From NCBI RefSeq assembly GCF_000744095.1, contig NZ_JQLI01000001.1:1054001-1118000 (forward strand): a stretch of DNA of 64,000 nucleotides. The letters are read 5' to 3'. The notes beneath the pieces were generated by a model. The model was not told the DNA's origin, did not search any database, and worked only from the letters and a program-made list of their open reading frames with translations. Source of the DNA: Cupriavidus necator A5-1. GTDB taxonomy: Bacteria; Pseudomonadota; Gammaproteobacteria; Burkholderiales; Burkholderiaceae. Below, piece after piece: positions 18,130 through 26,510 of this stretch. A program made the position numbers and the translations under genes. Each line of letters begins with the position of its first letter. Position 1 is the first letter of the stretch.

Positions 18130-18202
18130 CGGAAAGCGCTCCATCGCCTTGCAGCTTGTCGCATGAAATTCCGCAGCACGGTGCCGCCTTCGCGGTAGCT
18201 GC

Positions 18203-18287
18203 GGCGCAGCAAGTGGGATCGGTCGACCTTGCCCTTGTAGGTGCGCGTCGTGGTGACGAGATGAGCGGTTCCGGTTCGGGTGAGCAT
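18203..18287 (-). pseudogene. 5' remnant of an IS1634-like transposase
   Basis: A minus-strand frame reads MLTRTGTAHLVTTTRTYKGK, then RSHLLRRSYREGG, the typical opening of another IS1634-type transposase, and then loses similarity. No catalytic region follows. It differs from the intact IS at 3.3 kb. Confidence 0.5.
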
Positions 18288-18419
18288 CGGGGAGGATAGG
18301 CGAAAGAGCGTAGATGTCAAGTCATTTAGTCACTACATAGCGAAGGCAGAAAAGGCGCCTCAATGGCGCTATTCGCAAGGAAACACGCGGGCTTGCGCCC
18401 GCATGTTGACTACGAAACG

Positions 18420-18569
18420 TCAGGAGCTTCGGGCTGGTTGCTCGGCAACTCGACAACGACTTCGGCTCGGTCTGGGGTCGTGTTGTCGGAGCGCGTTCGG
18501 GGTGCCGTAAGAGACAATTGCCGCGTAGCCGGCTACGGACACGTGTAATGGGAAGATGAGGCGCTTCAT
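18420..18569 (-). CDS. Possible small peptide, broken or questionable
   Basis: 49 codons from an ATG at 18567-18569 preceded by AAGGGGG. It starts MKRLIFPLHVSVAGYAAIVS, which is signal-peptide-like. A neighbouring frame gives a sensible acidic C-terminus (TPDRAEVVVELPSNQPEAPD), so a frameshift may separate the two halves of a small exported protein. No family recognised. The rest of 18288-18651 shows nothing else. Confidence 0.3.
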   Translation of the reverse strand: MKRLIFPLHVSVAGYAAIVSYGTPNALRQHDPRPSRSRCRVAEQPARSS

Positions 18570-18651
18570 CACGACGACCCCCTTGGCGTGGCGGTGGGCG
18601 GTTGACGGCCGGTTCGACGATCATGGACAGAGCCAACCGGCCGTGCGGCCA

Positions 18652-19104
18652 TCACGCTGCGACGACATTCATGGCGACGTCGATGTTGCCGTGGACTGCC
18701 TTCGAGTACGGGCAGACGTCGTGCGCCGCGTGCGCGATGGCTTCGGCGATGTCGAGTGCAACGCCGGGCATGCTGACGTTGAACCGGGCTTGAATAAAAT
18801 ACGCGTCGCCGGTCTTGCCTAGATCGACCTCGATGTCAACGGACAGGTCGGAGGGAAGTGCCACCTTCTTCGCATTGGCCACGAGGCCGAGCGCGCCGGT
18901 GTAGCAGGCCGACCAGGCGCCCGCGAACAGCTGCTCCGCGGTCGGATGCATCTGAATCGCCGTGAACGCGATCTCGTTGCCGGCTTTGCCGGGGATCGAG
19001 AGTTGGATGTCAATGCGTTCATCGCCGCGGCGGGCGCCTTCACGGCGGCTGGCCGTCGTATGAGTCTTACCCGTGAGTAGCACGGTCTGGATCTTGGTGG
19101 TCAT
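18652..19104 (-). CDS. ohr: Organic hydroperoxide resistance protein, OsmC/Ohr family
   Basis: 150 residues. It has the two reactive cysteines of the Ohr subgroup, Cys67 in SACYTGAL and Cys131 in DVCPYSKA, and the family opening with TGKTHTTASRREG. Ohr reduces organic hydroperoxides with lipoylated partners in the cytoplasm. The upstream region contains module copy 3, so expression may be under the kinase/FixJ system rather than the usual OhrR; no ohrR is seen in the window. The start codon lies about 50 bp past the copied leader, so unlike the hydrolase and LRAT genes the MQQ start context was not copied. Confidence 0.88.
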   Translation of the reverse strand: MTTKIQTVLLTGKTHTTASRREGARRGDERIDIQLSIPGKAGNEIAFTAIQMHPTAEQLFAGAWSACYTGALGLVANAKKVALPSDLSVDIEVDLGKTGDAYFIQARFNVSMPGVALDIAEAIAHAAHDVCPYSKAVHGNIDVAMNVVAA

Positions 19105-19155
19105 TGCGAAATCCTCATCGGTTAGCCCAGTTGCCTAAGCGCGGACACTCGTTTG

Positions 19156-19490
19156 CGCCTTGGCAACCAGTGGTTGCGTAAGGGTGTGACTGCAAATGTT
19201 CACAACCCGGGAGTAAGGATGCCGGGCGCGGCGGTTGGCTTGTATTGCGCCGTGGGCTATCGGTTCGACCTCTTGGTGTCGACGCGCACGCTTGCCGCAC
19301 GCGAATCGCAGGCTGTCTTAAACCAGTGGGCCGAGACGCAGAGCACAAGGTTGGGCGCACTAAACCTTGGTTCAGTGGAGGGCTGGCAGCGTGAACCTGA
19401 AAACGGCGCCGCAAGACCAAGGTGCGTCCGCCCGCAGTATTCCGCCGTGGGCATCGAGGATGGAGCGGCATATCGACAGGCTTCGACTTC
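19156..19490 (-). repeat. Reiterated leader module, copy 3 (upstream of ohr)
   Basis: Similar to 11185-11512. On the minus strand it begins with a kinase 3' end that still reads LSICRSILDAHGG and ends FRFTLPALH plus stop near 19378, then the palindrome at 19361-19374, then the leader up to 19156. The rest of that kinase gene is missing. Confidence 0.8.
19361..19374. promoter_or_regulatory. Palindrome TAAACCTTGGTTCA, site 3
   Basis: One base different from sites 1 and 2, in the same place relative to the kinase stop. It lies about 260 bp upstream of ohr. Confidence 0.5.
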
Positions 19491-19513
19491 TCGTGACAAG
19501 CGCATAACACGCC

Positions 19514-19530
19514 CTAACGTTTTGGTTTAG
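19514..19530. promoter_or_regulatory. Related half-palindrome CTAAC-N6-GTTTAG, site 5
   Basis: Reads CTAACGTTTTGGTTTAG and shares the GGTTTAG arm with site 4. It is about 250 bp upstream of the small secreted protein gene. The region to 19780 shows no other feature. Confidence 0.3.
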
Positions 19531-19780
19531 GTGCCCACACCCCTAGTAGAAGGCCTGCATCCCTGCCGACTATGGCAGTTACCGAATGGCTGAATTAAAC
19601 CGCGCCGTTGGAAGCCTCGTTTAGCAACACCCTCCCCGGGCTTACGAAACCCATACGGACATCCAATTGGTGGCGCCCCGTTTTCCGACCAGACTGCATT
19701 CAAGGATCCGCGCCATTGCGGTCCGAACAATCGCGGCTTAAAGCTAAGCCGGATCTCATCGGTATAGATTGGAGAACATC

Positions 19781-20146
19781 ATGAATGCTCGTATCGCAAG
19801 CACCCTCGCCGCAGTCTCCCTCGCTGCCGCCAGCGCGCTAACCACTCCCCTCTCCCACGCTGCGGATCAGCGCGTCGGTGGTAAGAGCCCCAATTTGTAT
19901 GGCTACACCCTCGACCAGGGAAAGCGCGACCCCTATACCGACGGCGCCCGCGTTGGGGACAAGCGTGACCCCTACACCAATGGCGCCCGCGTTGGGGACA
20001 AGCGAGACCCCTTCACGGATGGCGCCCGCCAGGGGAATTTTGAAGGGTTCATCGAAGGCGTCAGCCTCTCGCCCGCCAAGAGGAATCGCTTCGGCATCCA
20101 GCTCGCCGGCCGAGACCTGACTGGTGTGTCGACGCCCCCGGGCTGA
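19781..20146 (+). CDS. Small secreted protein with three 13-residue repeats
   Basis: 121 residues. The start is the ATG at 19781 behind GGAGA (19771-19775). A Sec signal (MNARIASTLAAVSLAAASAL, cleavage after SHA) leads to a short mature protein of about 90 residues. Its centre is three tandem copies of KRDPYTDGARVGD, followed by GNFEGFIEGVSLSPAKRN. I do not recognise the family. Charged, glycine-rich, repetitive sequence without cysteines suggests a periplasmic or surface protein, possibly metal- or ligand-binding, but that is guesswork. It stands alone on the plus strand between the ohr region and remnant DNA. Confidence 0.7.
   Translation: MNARIASTLAAVSLAAASALTTPLSHAADQRVGGKSPNLYGYTLDQGKRDPYTDGARVGDKRDPYTNGARVGDKRDPFTDGARQGNFEGFIEGVSLSPAKRNRFGIQLAGRDLTGVSTPPG
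19922..20038 (+). repeat. 39-bp tandem repeat, three units
   Basis: Units at 19922-19960, 19961-19999 and 20000-20038 encode KRDPYTDGARVGD, KRDPYTNGARVGD and KRDPFTDGARQGN. Differences are mainly at third codon positions, indicating selection on the protein. Confidence 0.85.
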
Positions 20147-20269
20147 GCGACCCGGCCGTGTCTTAAGGTAACACAAGGCAACCTTCTCTTGCCTCTCGGC
20201 GTACCGAACCCAGAAGTCGGCAAGCCGATCCATTCCGTCGAGGTGTACATATCCGGGACGCTCACAAAA

Positions 20270-20560
20270 GGCTATCACCGATCGGTCAGCCTCAAGCAGC
20301 AGCCACAAGTCGACCAGCGCCACGCGGCCGCCCAAGCAAGACCGGCTCCGCGATATGGCGAGGATTTCCTTAAGATCAAGCCCTTTCTGGCTGGCTTCGA
20401 GGCGAAGCAGACATTGAGGATGACCATCGCCTGGTGCACGCTGCCGGGCGACAACGGCTCCGAAGAACGCGCCAGTCCGGATGGCTGCGCGCGAGCTTCC
20501 TGTTCGCGGCCAGAACCCAGCGCGCGGCCGGTTTCCGTCGAACGAAGTAATTCTGTCACT
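20270..20560 (-). pseudogene. Decayed tyrosine recombinase fragment
   Basis: Minus-strand frames show EPLSPGSVHQAMVILNVCFA, clearly like the intact integrase segment around residues 140-160 (GPLSPASVRHALVILNALFA). The frame then shifts and similarity fades. No catalytic residues remain. The flanks (20147-20269, 20660-20842) hold nothing recognisable. Confidence 0.5.
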
Positions 20561-20584
20561 CCCGTAGCGCATAATAAATTTGTC

Positions 20585-20659
20585 AGCCAGCGATCGACGG
20601 TTGCAGGCGAAGCCTGGCGATTAATTGCATTTTAAACTTCGGCGTAAGGAATTCGCCTG
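20585..20659. repeat. About 74-bp dispersed repeat, copy 1
   Basis: From AGCCAGCGATCGACGG through GCGATTAATTGCATTTTAA to ATTCGCCTG. A close copy lies at 44947-45020 in the same orientation, next to CATTCATGCGAC iterons. Probably the end of a mobile element. Confidence 0.6.
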
Positions 20660-20842
20660 GATAGGTGGGACGCCTCACTGGCGAAAGAGCGCAAGCACGG
20701 CGACCGCCAGGAAATCCCGTCCGTCGCGCTCCCATCCATAGTCTCCGATCTCCTCGCTGCCAATCACTGCCAGCAGCGCCATTGCGGGAAGATAGGGCGC
20801 GACCATTAGTCAGCGCATCTGTTTGAGCGTGCATAAGCTCGG

Positions 20843-21493
20843 CTACTTGCAGGTACTGCGTCCATTCCGCCCCGTCAGGAACCACGTACAGACCTCGCCC
20901 ACTCCCTTGGCCGCAATCGTGCCGCGTTTCTCAAACAGGAACGCCTCTCCCAGTCGCTGCCGGGTGGCCTCCGTCACCTGGACCCGGCCCGCCATGCCAT
21001 GGGATTCCATGCGACTCGCGATATTGACGGCATCCCCCCACAAGTCATAAATGAACTTGCGCTTGCCGATCACGCCGGCCACCACCGCGCCGCTGTTGAT
21101 ACCGACGCGCAGTTGCAGGCTATAGCCGCTGCGCTCGTTGAAGCGCTCGATCGACTCGATCATGTCCAGTGCCATATGCGCCGCCCGCACGGCATGATCG
21201 GCCGCAGGGACCGGCAGGCCGGCGGCGGCCATGTACGCGTCGCCAATGGTCTTGATCTTCTCGAGTCCGCGGCTGTCGGCAATGCTGTCAAAGTCGGAGA
21301 AGATCTCGTTGAGTACGGCCACCAGCCGTTCTGCACTCATGCCTGCGGTAAAGCGGCTGAACTGGACGAGGTCTGCGAACAGCACGGACACTTCAGGGAA
21401 GTTGTCCGCGATGATTTCTGGCGGACTGCCGTCAACGAGTTCCGTGCGCGCCTTCAGGCGCTCGGCAATTGGCAAGGGCAGCAGGTTCAACAA
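20843..21493 (-). CDS. Class III adenylate/guanylate cyclase catalytic domain (3' part of a split gene)
   Basis: 216 residues from a TTG. Class III cyclase features: first metal Asp in VLFADLVQFSRF, second in KIKTIGDAYMAA, and the transition-state region DLWGDAVNIASRME. The same frame stays open upstream to about 21551 and reads RDLYDRLLEEQKVSERLLLN, a helical linker that would join directly to the receiver domain encoded at 21552-22034 in another frame. The pair therefore looks like one receiver-cyclase gene broken by a one-base frameshift near 21555. If translated from the TTG alone it would still be a complete catalytic domain. Confidence 0.75.
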   Translation of the reverse strand: MLNLLPLPIAERLKARTELVDGSPPEIIADNFPEVSVLFADLVQFSRFTAGMSAERLVAVLNEIFSDFDSIADSRGLEKIKTIGDAYMAAAGLPVPAADHAVRAAHMALDMIESIERFNERSGYSLQLRVGINSGAVVAGVIGKRKFIYDLWGDAVNIASRMESHGMAGRVQVTEATRQRLGEAFLFEKRGTIAAKGVGEVCTWFLTGRNGRSTCK

Positions 21494-21551
21494 GAGCCGT
21501 TCAGATACCTTTTGCTCTTCGAGAAGCCTGTCGTAGAGATCCCTGAGCTGA

Positions 21552-22034
21552 TCACTCTGGCGGACAAATGGTCTCGCGGCTCGCCTCCACTTCGCGCACC
21601 TTCTGTTCCAGCGCCTTGCCGTATGCCAGCGACTCCTTGTGCAACAGGCGGACCTCGAGCATGTTATGCACGCGCATCAGTACTTCGGCCAGGTCGAACG
21701 GCTTGCTGACGAAGTCCTTTGCGCCTGCCCGCAGCGCTCTGAGCTTGTGGTCGGGTTGTGCGGTGATGACGATCACTGGCAGGTAGCTGTCCGCCTCGAC
21801 GTCATTCAGGCCGTCCATGACCTGGAAGCCATCAAGGCCTGGCATCTGCAGGTCCAGCAGGATCAGGTCGAAGCGGTGGAGACGGTGCAGCTCGCAGACC
21901 GTGCGGGGGTCTGTCGTCGACATGACGCACGCGTAGCCTGCGCCACGCAGCATCTGCTCCAGCAGCAAGACGTTGGCCTCCAGGTCGTCGACGACCAGGA
22001 TGCGGGCGGCCAGGATATCGGCGGAACGGATCAT
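21552..22034 (-). CDS. Receiver domain (5' part of a split receiver-cyclase gene)
   Basis: 160 residues. Receiver motifs: ILVVDDLEAN, phospho-acceptor Asp in LILLDLQMPGLDG, Thr in IVITAQP and Lys in FVSKPF. After the domain, the helix LHKESLAYGKALEQKVREVE ends in ETICPPE and a stop, which is where the frame shifts relative to the cyclase. Receiver-cyclase proteins of this design make a cyclic nucleotide in response to phosphorylation. A decayed PAS region lies just upstream. Confidence 0.75.
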   Translation of the reverse strand: MIRSADILAARILVVDDLEANVLLLEQMLRGAGYACVMSTTDPRTVCELHRLHRFDLILLDLQMPGLDGFQVMDGLNDVEADSYLPVIVITAQPDHKLRALRAGAKDFVSKPFDLAEVLMRVHNMLEVRLLHKESLAYGKALEQKVREVEASRETICPPE

Positions 22035-22049
22035 TGCCTGTGACCTGCC

Positions 22050-22470
22050 TTACGGCTTCCCGGCGCTCTTTTTCATGCCCGACGCCAGCGCCAGGTCGAG
22101 AGCGCTTGCGCGGCTGGCGCTTTCGGCGTTGGCCTTGGCCTGCTTTTGCTCTTCGCTATCGGTATCGGTGCCGAACCACTTCACCACATTGCTTGCGGCA
22201 TCCTTCATCGGAGCGATGCGGCTGAGGTGCCATTGATCGACACCATCGGACGCACGCTTGAGCCAGTGTTCCGTTTTGAATTCTCTGCCGCTTCTTAGCG
22301 CATGCTCCCATGCGTGCGCGAAAGGGCGGCAGATCGTCCGGATGAATGGTTTGTCTGCCAACCACCATGCTGTGTCTGTTCGAGGGTGAGGCCGGTGTAG
22401 GTGCGCCACCGCTGACCGTCAGGCCTGGCCGAGGGGACGGCATCGGCAGGCAGTCAGAAATGCTGTTCAC
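22050..22470 (-). pseudogene. Decayed PAS/PAC sensor fragment
   Basis: One frame reads QWHLSRIAPMKDAASNVVKW, then FGTDTDSEEQKQAKANAESA, matching the PAC end of the hybrid kinase at 5814. A second frame upstream carries TIHPDD. Frame changes and the absence of HisKA and ATPase domains show it is a remnant. It may once have formed a PAS sensor with the downstream receiver-cyclase. Confidence 0.6.
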
Positions 22471-22620
22471 GCTCTTCTACCTGGGCCGGGCCGCTGAAGA
22501 AAGCAACGTTGCCGAGTGAGGCACTGTGCGTTTGCGCATACATCGTCACCCAAGATGGGTAAACGCTACTATAGGAAACATTGCTCCAAACTGAAGGCGT
22601 ATTGCCGAGCGTGGCGCCGA

Positions 22621-22755
22621 ATGAGAACTACCGTAGACATCGTCATCTATCCCGGTTTCGAGACCATCGAAGCCGTTGTCGCAATCAACGTCTTCGACTA
22701 TGCCAACACATGGTTGCGCCAACTCGGCTGCGAACCGGCCTACGACAACAAGCCC
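22621..22755 (+). pseudogene. N-terminal fragment of a GlxA-type AraC regulator
   Basis: The frame from the ATG at 22621 reads MRTTVDIVIYPGFETIEAVV, then NVFDYANTWLRQLG, the DJ-1/PfpI-like N-terminus of GlxA-family AraC regulators. After about 45 codons the sequence switches abruptly to the integrase fragment. The rest of the gene is absent. Confidence 0.6.
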
Positions 22756-22756
22756 C

Positions 22757-23222
22757 GGCTGGTTTGCCGGCCACCGATGAACTGATCGCCGAACTGGCGC
22801 GCTACCGCCGCGCCCACGGGCTGGCGCCCACCCCGCAGCCCGGAAACGCGCCCACTGATGCTGCCGGTGAGCGGCCGTGAGACGGATCGCGATAAGGTCC
22901 TGTCACGCGGTGCGCTGCATCTGATCCTCAAGGAAGTGTCGGCATGGTGGCCGAGCGCCTGCGGGCGCGCGGGCCCGAGTGGGAGGGTCAGGCTGCGGTG
23001 CTGGCTAGCGCCTCGGCCCACTGGCTGCGCCACACCGCCGGATCGCACATGACCGACCAGTAGCTCGACCTGCGTTTTGTGCGCGATAACTTTGGCCACG
23101 CCTTGATCGCCACCACCAGCGCCTCCCTGCACAGCGAAGAGGATGTGCGGCACGAGGCCACGCAGGAGCGGCACCGCATCGGCTGGACCAGCAAGGCGAA
23201 AGGCCCGTCAGCACGCCAAGCG
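22757..23222 (+). pseudogene. Integrase 3' fragment, copy A
   Basis: Corresponds to the intact integrase from DELVAELARYRRAHGLAPTP to its end. It has frameshifts near 22850 and 22940 and an in-frame stop in MTDQ-stop-LDLRFVRDNFGHA. It abuts the cut GlxA gene on the left and continues into the broken XRE gene on the right. Confidence 0.8.
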
Positions 23223-23286
23223 AATGGCAATTCCGCACCGGTCGAGGACCGCATCCGAGCCTGACGCTCATCCTGATCGCGGCCCT

Positions 23287-23621
23287 CTACTCTTCCAGCC
23301 AGGCATGCTGTCGCCTGGCTGCATCCTCGCGGGTCTTGGCCGCATGGGCCGCTGCCTGTTCGAGCCAAGGCGCATGTGCCTTGGGCACGACCAGCATCGT
23401 CAAACCCAGTCCGTCCATCACACGCAGGGCGTGCTCAAGATTGCGCCCTTGGCGTTCTCGAGCTTGGACAGCATGCCGACAGCGACATCGCAATGCCTCG
23501 CCGCCTGATCTATGGGCATCCCATCCCCTGCCCGGGTTGCTCGAATGCGGTCGCCCAGTTGGTGAATGGTGCGAATCGTCGCGCGCGAAGGTGGCGTCGG
23601 ATCAGGTAGTGGTCGCGGCAT
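23287..23621 (-). pseudogene. HipB-like XRE regulator, frameshifted copy
   Basis: Two overlapping frames together encode a near-identical copy of the 111-residue XRE protein at 44485. The first (from 23621) carries TIRTIHQLGDRIRATRAGDG and the helix-turn-helix up to MLSKLENAKG. The second carries NLEHALRVMDGLGLTMLVV, then WLEE at the end. A single frameshift near 23455 separates them. Confidence 0.8.
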
Positions 23622-23670
23622 GAAGGCCCGTCCCGTGAAGAAGGCAAGCCAGCGTGGAGGCAGCTGGCCA

Positions 23671-23699
23671 GATTATTTCATGATAGTGAAATCATAATC
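23671..23699. promoter_or_regulatory. Nested palindrome upstream of XRE copy A
   Basis: ATTTCA-tgatag-TGAAAT nested within GATTAT...ATAATC, ending 50 bp upstream of the XRE start. The same site is at 44871-44899. Probably the autoregulatory operator and promoter. Confidence 0.6.
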
Positions 23700-23709
23700 C
23701 GAAACGGGA

Positions 23710-24726
23710 TTGGCTACCTTTCTATGCCGATGGGAATTCTCGGAGCGCGGGCACTACTCGTTGCGAAAGGCAGCCGATGTCCTTGGCATCGGGCGTGACA
23801 ATCTCGTGCCGGTCGGGGTCGATGCAGACGGTCGCATGCGCATCGACCTGCTGCGCGACACCATGCGGGACCTGCAGCAGCGCAACATCCGGCCGATGGC
23901 GATCGTCGGCATAGCGGGGACGACGGAGACGGGCGCGGTCGATCCGCTCGACGCGATTGCGGATGTTGCTCAGGAGGCCGGCTGCCATTTCCACGTGGAT
24001 GCCGCATGGGGCGGCGCAACACTGCTGTCGGAGCGCGAGCGCTGGCGCTTCGCGGGCATCGAGCGTGCCGATTCCGTCGTCATCGATGCGCACAAGCAGT
24101 TCTACGTGCCGATGGGTGCCGGCATGGTGCTGTTCCGGAACCCGGCGTGGACGCAGGAAATCATCCAACATGCGAACTACATTGTGCGCAAGGGCTCGGT
24201 GGACCTGGGGCGCCATACGCTCGAAGGATCGCCCGGCGCGGCGGCAGTCATGCTCTATGCGAACCTTCATCTGCTCGGTCGCAAGGGGTTGGCGCAGTTG
24301 ATCGATCGTAGCATCGATAACGCCCACTACTTTGCATCCCTGATTGCGCAGCAGCCGGATTTCGAGCTCGACAGCCACCCGCAGCTTTGCATCCTGACCT
24401 ATCGCCATGTGCCCGAGACCGTGCGTGCCGCGCTGGCAACGGCTTCGGCCGACAGGCGCGAGAAGATCCTGGACGCGCTGGATGCGCTGACCATCAGCAT
24501 TCAGGAAATGCAGCGCGATGCCGGCCGCTCGTTCGTATCGCGCACGCAGTTGATGTCGACACAGTGGGGTGGCCGCCCGATTGCCGTTTTCCGCGTGGTA
24601 CTGGCCAACCCGGATACGACGCATGCCATCCTGCAGGACATCCTCGACGAACATCGCGCGCTGGCGGCGGCCAGCCCTTGCATGGCGCCGCTGATGGCCC
24701 TGGTGGGGGCGCCGGACGCCGCGTGA
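23710..24726 (+). pseudogene. 5'-truncated PLP-dependent group II decarboxylase
   Basis: About 330 residues homologous to group II amino-acid decarboxylases, beginning at FSERGHYSLRKAADVLGIG. The PLP lysine lies in IDAHKQFYVPMGAGM and the substrate/PLP aspartate in FHVDAAWGGATLLS. The style recalls the PLP-dependent aspartate 1-decarboxylase (PanP) proposal, but glutamate or tyrosine decarboxylase cannot be excluded. Roughly 150-200 N-terminal residues are missing. The first few codons from 23710 come from the mobile integrase/XRE module, so the breakpoint is near 23738. Unlikely to be active. Confidence 0.75.
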
Positions 24727-24799
24727 GACATTTGCAGCTGGCGGGCGCCAATCGTCGACCATGTGTCGCTGGTAACGAGTACCGTCATTGACTGACTCG

Positions 24800-25020
24800 T
24801 AGATTCGGTGGGCTCTTCGGCGGGTTGCGCATTGCCACGACCTCCGGCCCCAGGCCGAGCCGCTCCATCACACCTGGACAGGATTCTCCTACCAAAGCGT
24901 CGGCATGCTCCAGTAGATTCAAGACTTGGGCAGCAGCCTCTGACTGCTTCAAATCCAGCAGCCTGTTTTTGCGGCCGCAGCCTACGATTTCCAAGGTATC
25001 GCTCGACCTGAGCGCCCGAT
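24800..25020 (-). pseudogene. CaiB/BaiF CoA-transferase fragment
   Basis: A short frame reads LLDLKQSEAAAQVLNLLEHA, then GVMERLGLGPEVVA, matching residues about 75-120 of the racemase-like protein at 37039. Both ends of the gene are missing. Nothing else is recognised between 24727 and 25136. Confidence 0.55.
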
Positions 25021-25136
25021 CTATCGATTGACTTCGCCCCCCCTGCAAGAAAAGGGGCCGGAACTCAGGCCTGCAAATTTTGACCAGGCAATGCGCCGGA
25101 TCTCATGGATGAGCCAAGCCCATAAGTACCGCTTTC

Positions 25137-26510
25137 TCAGTGTTCTTGCAGCAGCCAAGTAGCTGAACCGAGCACAAGCGCGGCGCCGCCCATGCTCACA
25201 AGCACAAACGCCAGGTTCGCCCGCAGGCTGATGATCAGGATAGGAATACCGCTGAAGCGAGCTGCCATGAGGCTGACCACCGAGAACGGCGTGACGATGA
25301 TGGCAAGCCCCCAGCCTACCAAAACGGCACACACGTGCACTAATGACGGCAGGTTAAGAAGCATCGGAGAAAGACTGGAGCCGACTAAGATGGCGCTAAG
25401 CATCGGATGAATTGCGGTGCCGGAAAGCAGCACTATGGCAACTATTACCAACAGGCAGCTGAGGTAAGACGAGCCGCCTGTCATCTGCGCAACGGCTGCA
25501 CTCCAACTGACGGGGAGGGCCTGAGAGAACACCGTGCCGGCGCATCCCGACGCCAAAAAAAGCATTACTTCCCCCGCCATGGCGCTTTGCCCGAGGAGAT
25601 CCCGCCCCAGTTGTCGGCTGCCTGCTTCCCAGCCGCGCGTTCCATCCGAGGTGTGCAGCACATTCAGCAGCCATGCAACTGCAGGCGCGCCGAAGATAAT
25701 CACGGCGGATATTGACAGATTCAAGCGGTTGCTCGTGAGCACCATGAGTGCAACGAAACACAACATCACCGCCATGATCGGCAGCCCTTCTCGCAGCAGC
25801 GGGACGATTGAGGTCGCCTGCGGCTCTCTTGGCATCTCGCCTCGCCGCTTAGCCTTTTCAAGCAGTGCTCCCAGGCCGATGAATAGGGTCGATATTACAA
25901 AGGCATACGGCAGCACCTCAGTCCATCCGATGCCTCCGTACAGCGCCAGCACGATGCTCATGTTGCTGTACATGGGGCTCCACAGGCTGAGTGCGGCATA
26001 GCCCCGCGAAATAGCGCTGAAGTCTGCGATCTGGTCTGTCTTCACAACACCGTCGCGCTGGGCCGCCACTTCCATCATCATGGTCAGGCCGGCCAGACCG
26101 AGGAACCCGCCCAGGAACTGCGCGGCAATCCCCAAAGCCAGCGGCCGTTGGCTGCTAGGAAGTGCAAAGAGATCGGCAACCACCTTGCGCATGCGAGGCA
26201 CGCGCATTGACGCTCGCGACAACAAGCTGACCGAGATCAGCAGCGAAGCGATCATGCCGCCGATTCGCACGCCGCTCTCCAATGCTTTCACGGGCGAGGC
26301 AATTAGAGGTAACAGCAACACTGTCAGTGACGTCAGTGCGATAGAGGCCCGTCGAACTCCAGCCGCGGCCTGTCGATGCTGCATCAGCAAGAAGATCAGG
26401 CACCCGCCAGCAAGCAAGGCAACGCTGAACCGATGGCGCAGCAGCATATCGGCCAGCATCAGTATTGGTATTGCGGCTGTCGCTGCCCCTTTCTTCCAAG
26501 GAAAGGCCAT
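25137..26510 (-). CDS. Multi-pass inner-membrane protein, probable transporter
   Basis: 457 residues from the ATG at 26508-26510, with about twelve hydrophobic segments (for example IPILMLADMLL, LGIAAQFLGGFLGLAGLTMM, CLLVIVAIVLLSGTAIHPML). Upstream ATGs at 26603 and 26873 only add polar sequence without membrane character. The glycine-rich stretch LASGCAGTVFSQALPVSW and the repeated architecture resemble ion/organic-acid transporters, but I cannot assign a family. It is downstream of the porin on the same strand and could serve uptake for the catabolic cluster. The stretch 26511-26945 upstream has only a possible porin terminator. Confidence 0.65.
   Translation of the reverse strand: MAFPWKKGAATAAIPILMLADMLLRHRFSVALLAGGCLIFLLMQHRQAAAGVRRASIALTSLTVLLLPLIASPVKALESGVRIGGMIASLLISVSLLSRASMRVPRMRKVVADLFALPSSQRPLALGIAAQFLGGFLGLAGLTMMMEVAAQRDGVVKTDQIADFSAISRGYAALSLWSPMYSNMSIVLALYGGIGWTEVLPYAFVISTLFIGLGALLEKAKRRGEMPREPQATSIVPLLREGLPIMAVMLCFVALMVLTSNRLNLSISAVIIFGAPAVAWLLNVLHTSDGTRGWEAGSRQLGRDLLGQSAMAGEVMLFLASGCAGTVFSQALPVSWSAAVAQMTGGSSYLSCLLVIVAIVLLSGTAIHPMLSAILVGSSLSPMLLNLPSLVHVCAVLVGWGLAIIVTPFSVVSLMAARFSGIPILIISLRANLAFVLVSMGGAALVLGSATWLLQEH

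Noticed and set aside
19922..20038. Short tandem repeats considered as a CRISPR array
   Set aside because: Units are contiguous, 39 bp, without spacers and encode protein repeats. No CRISPR array or cas gene was seen anywhere in the window.
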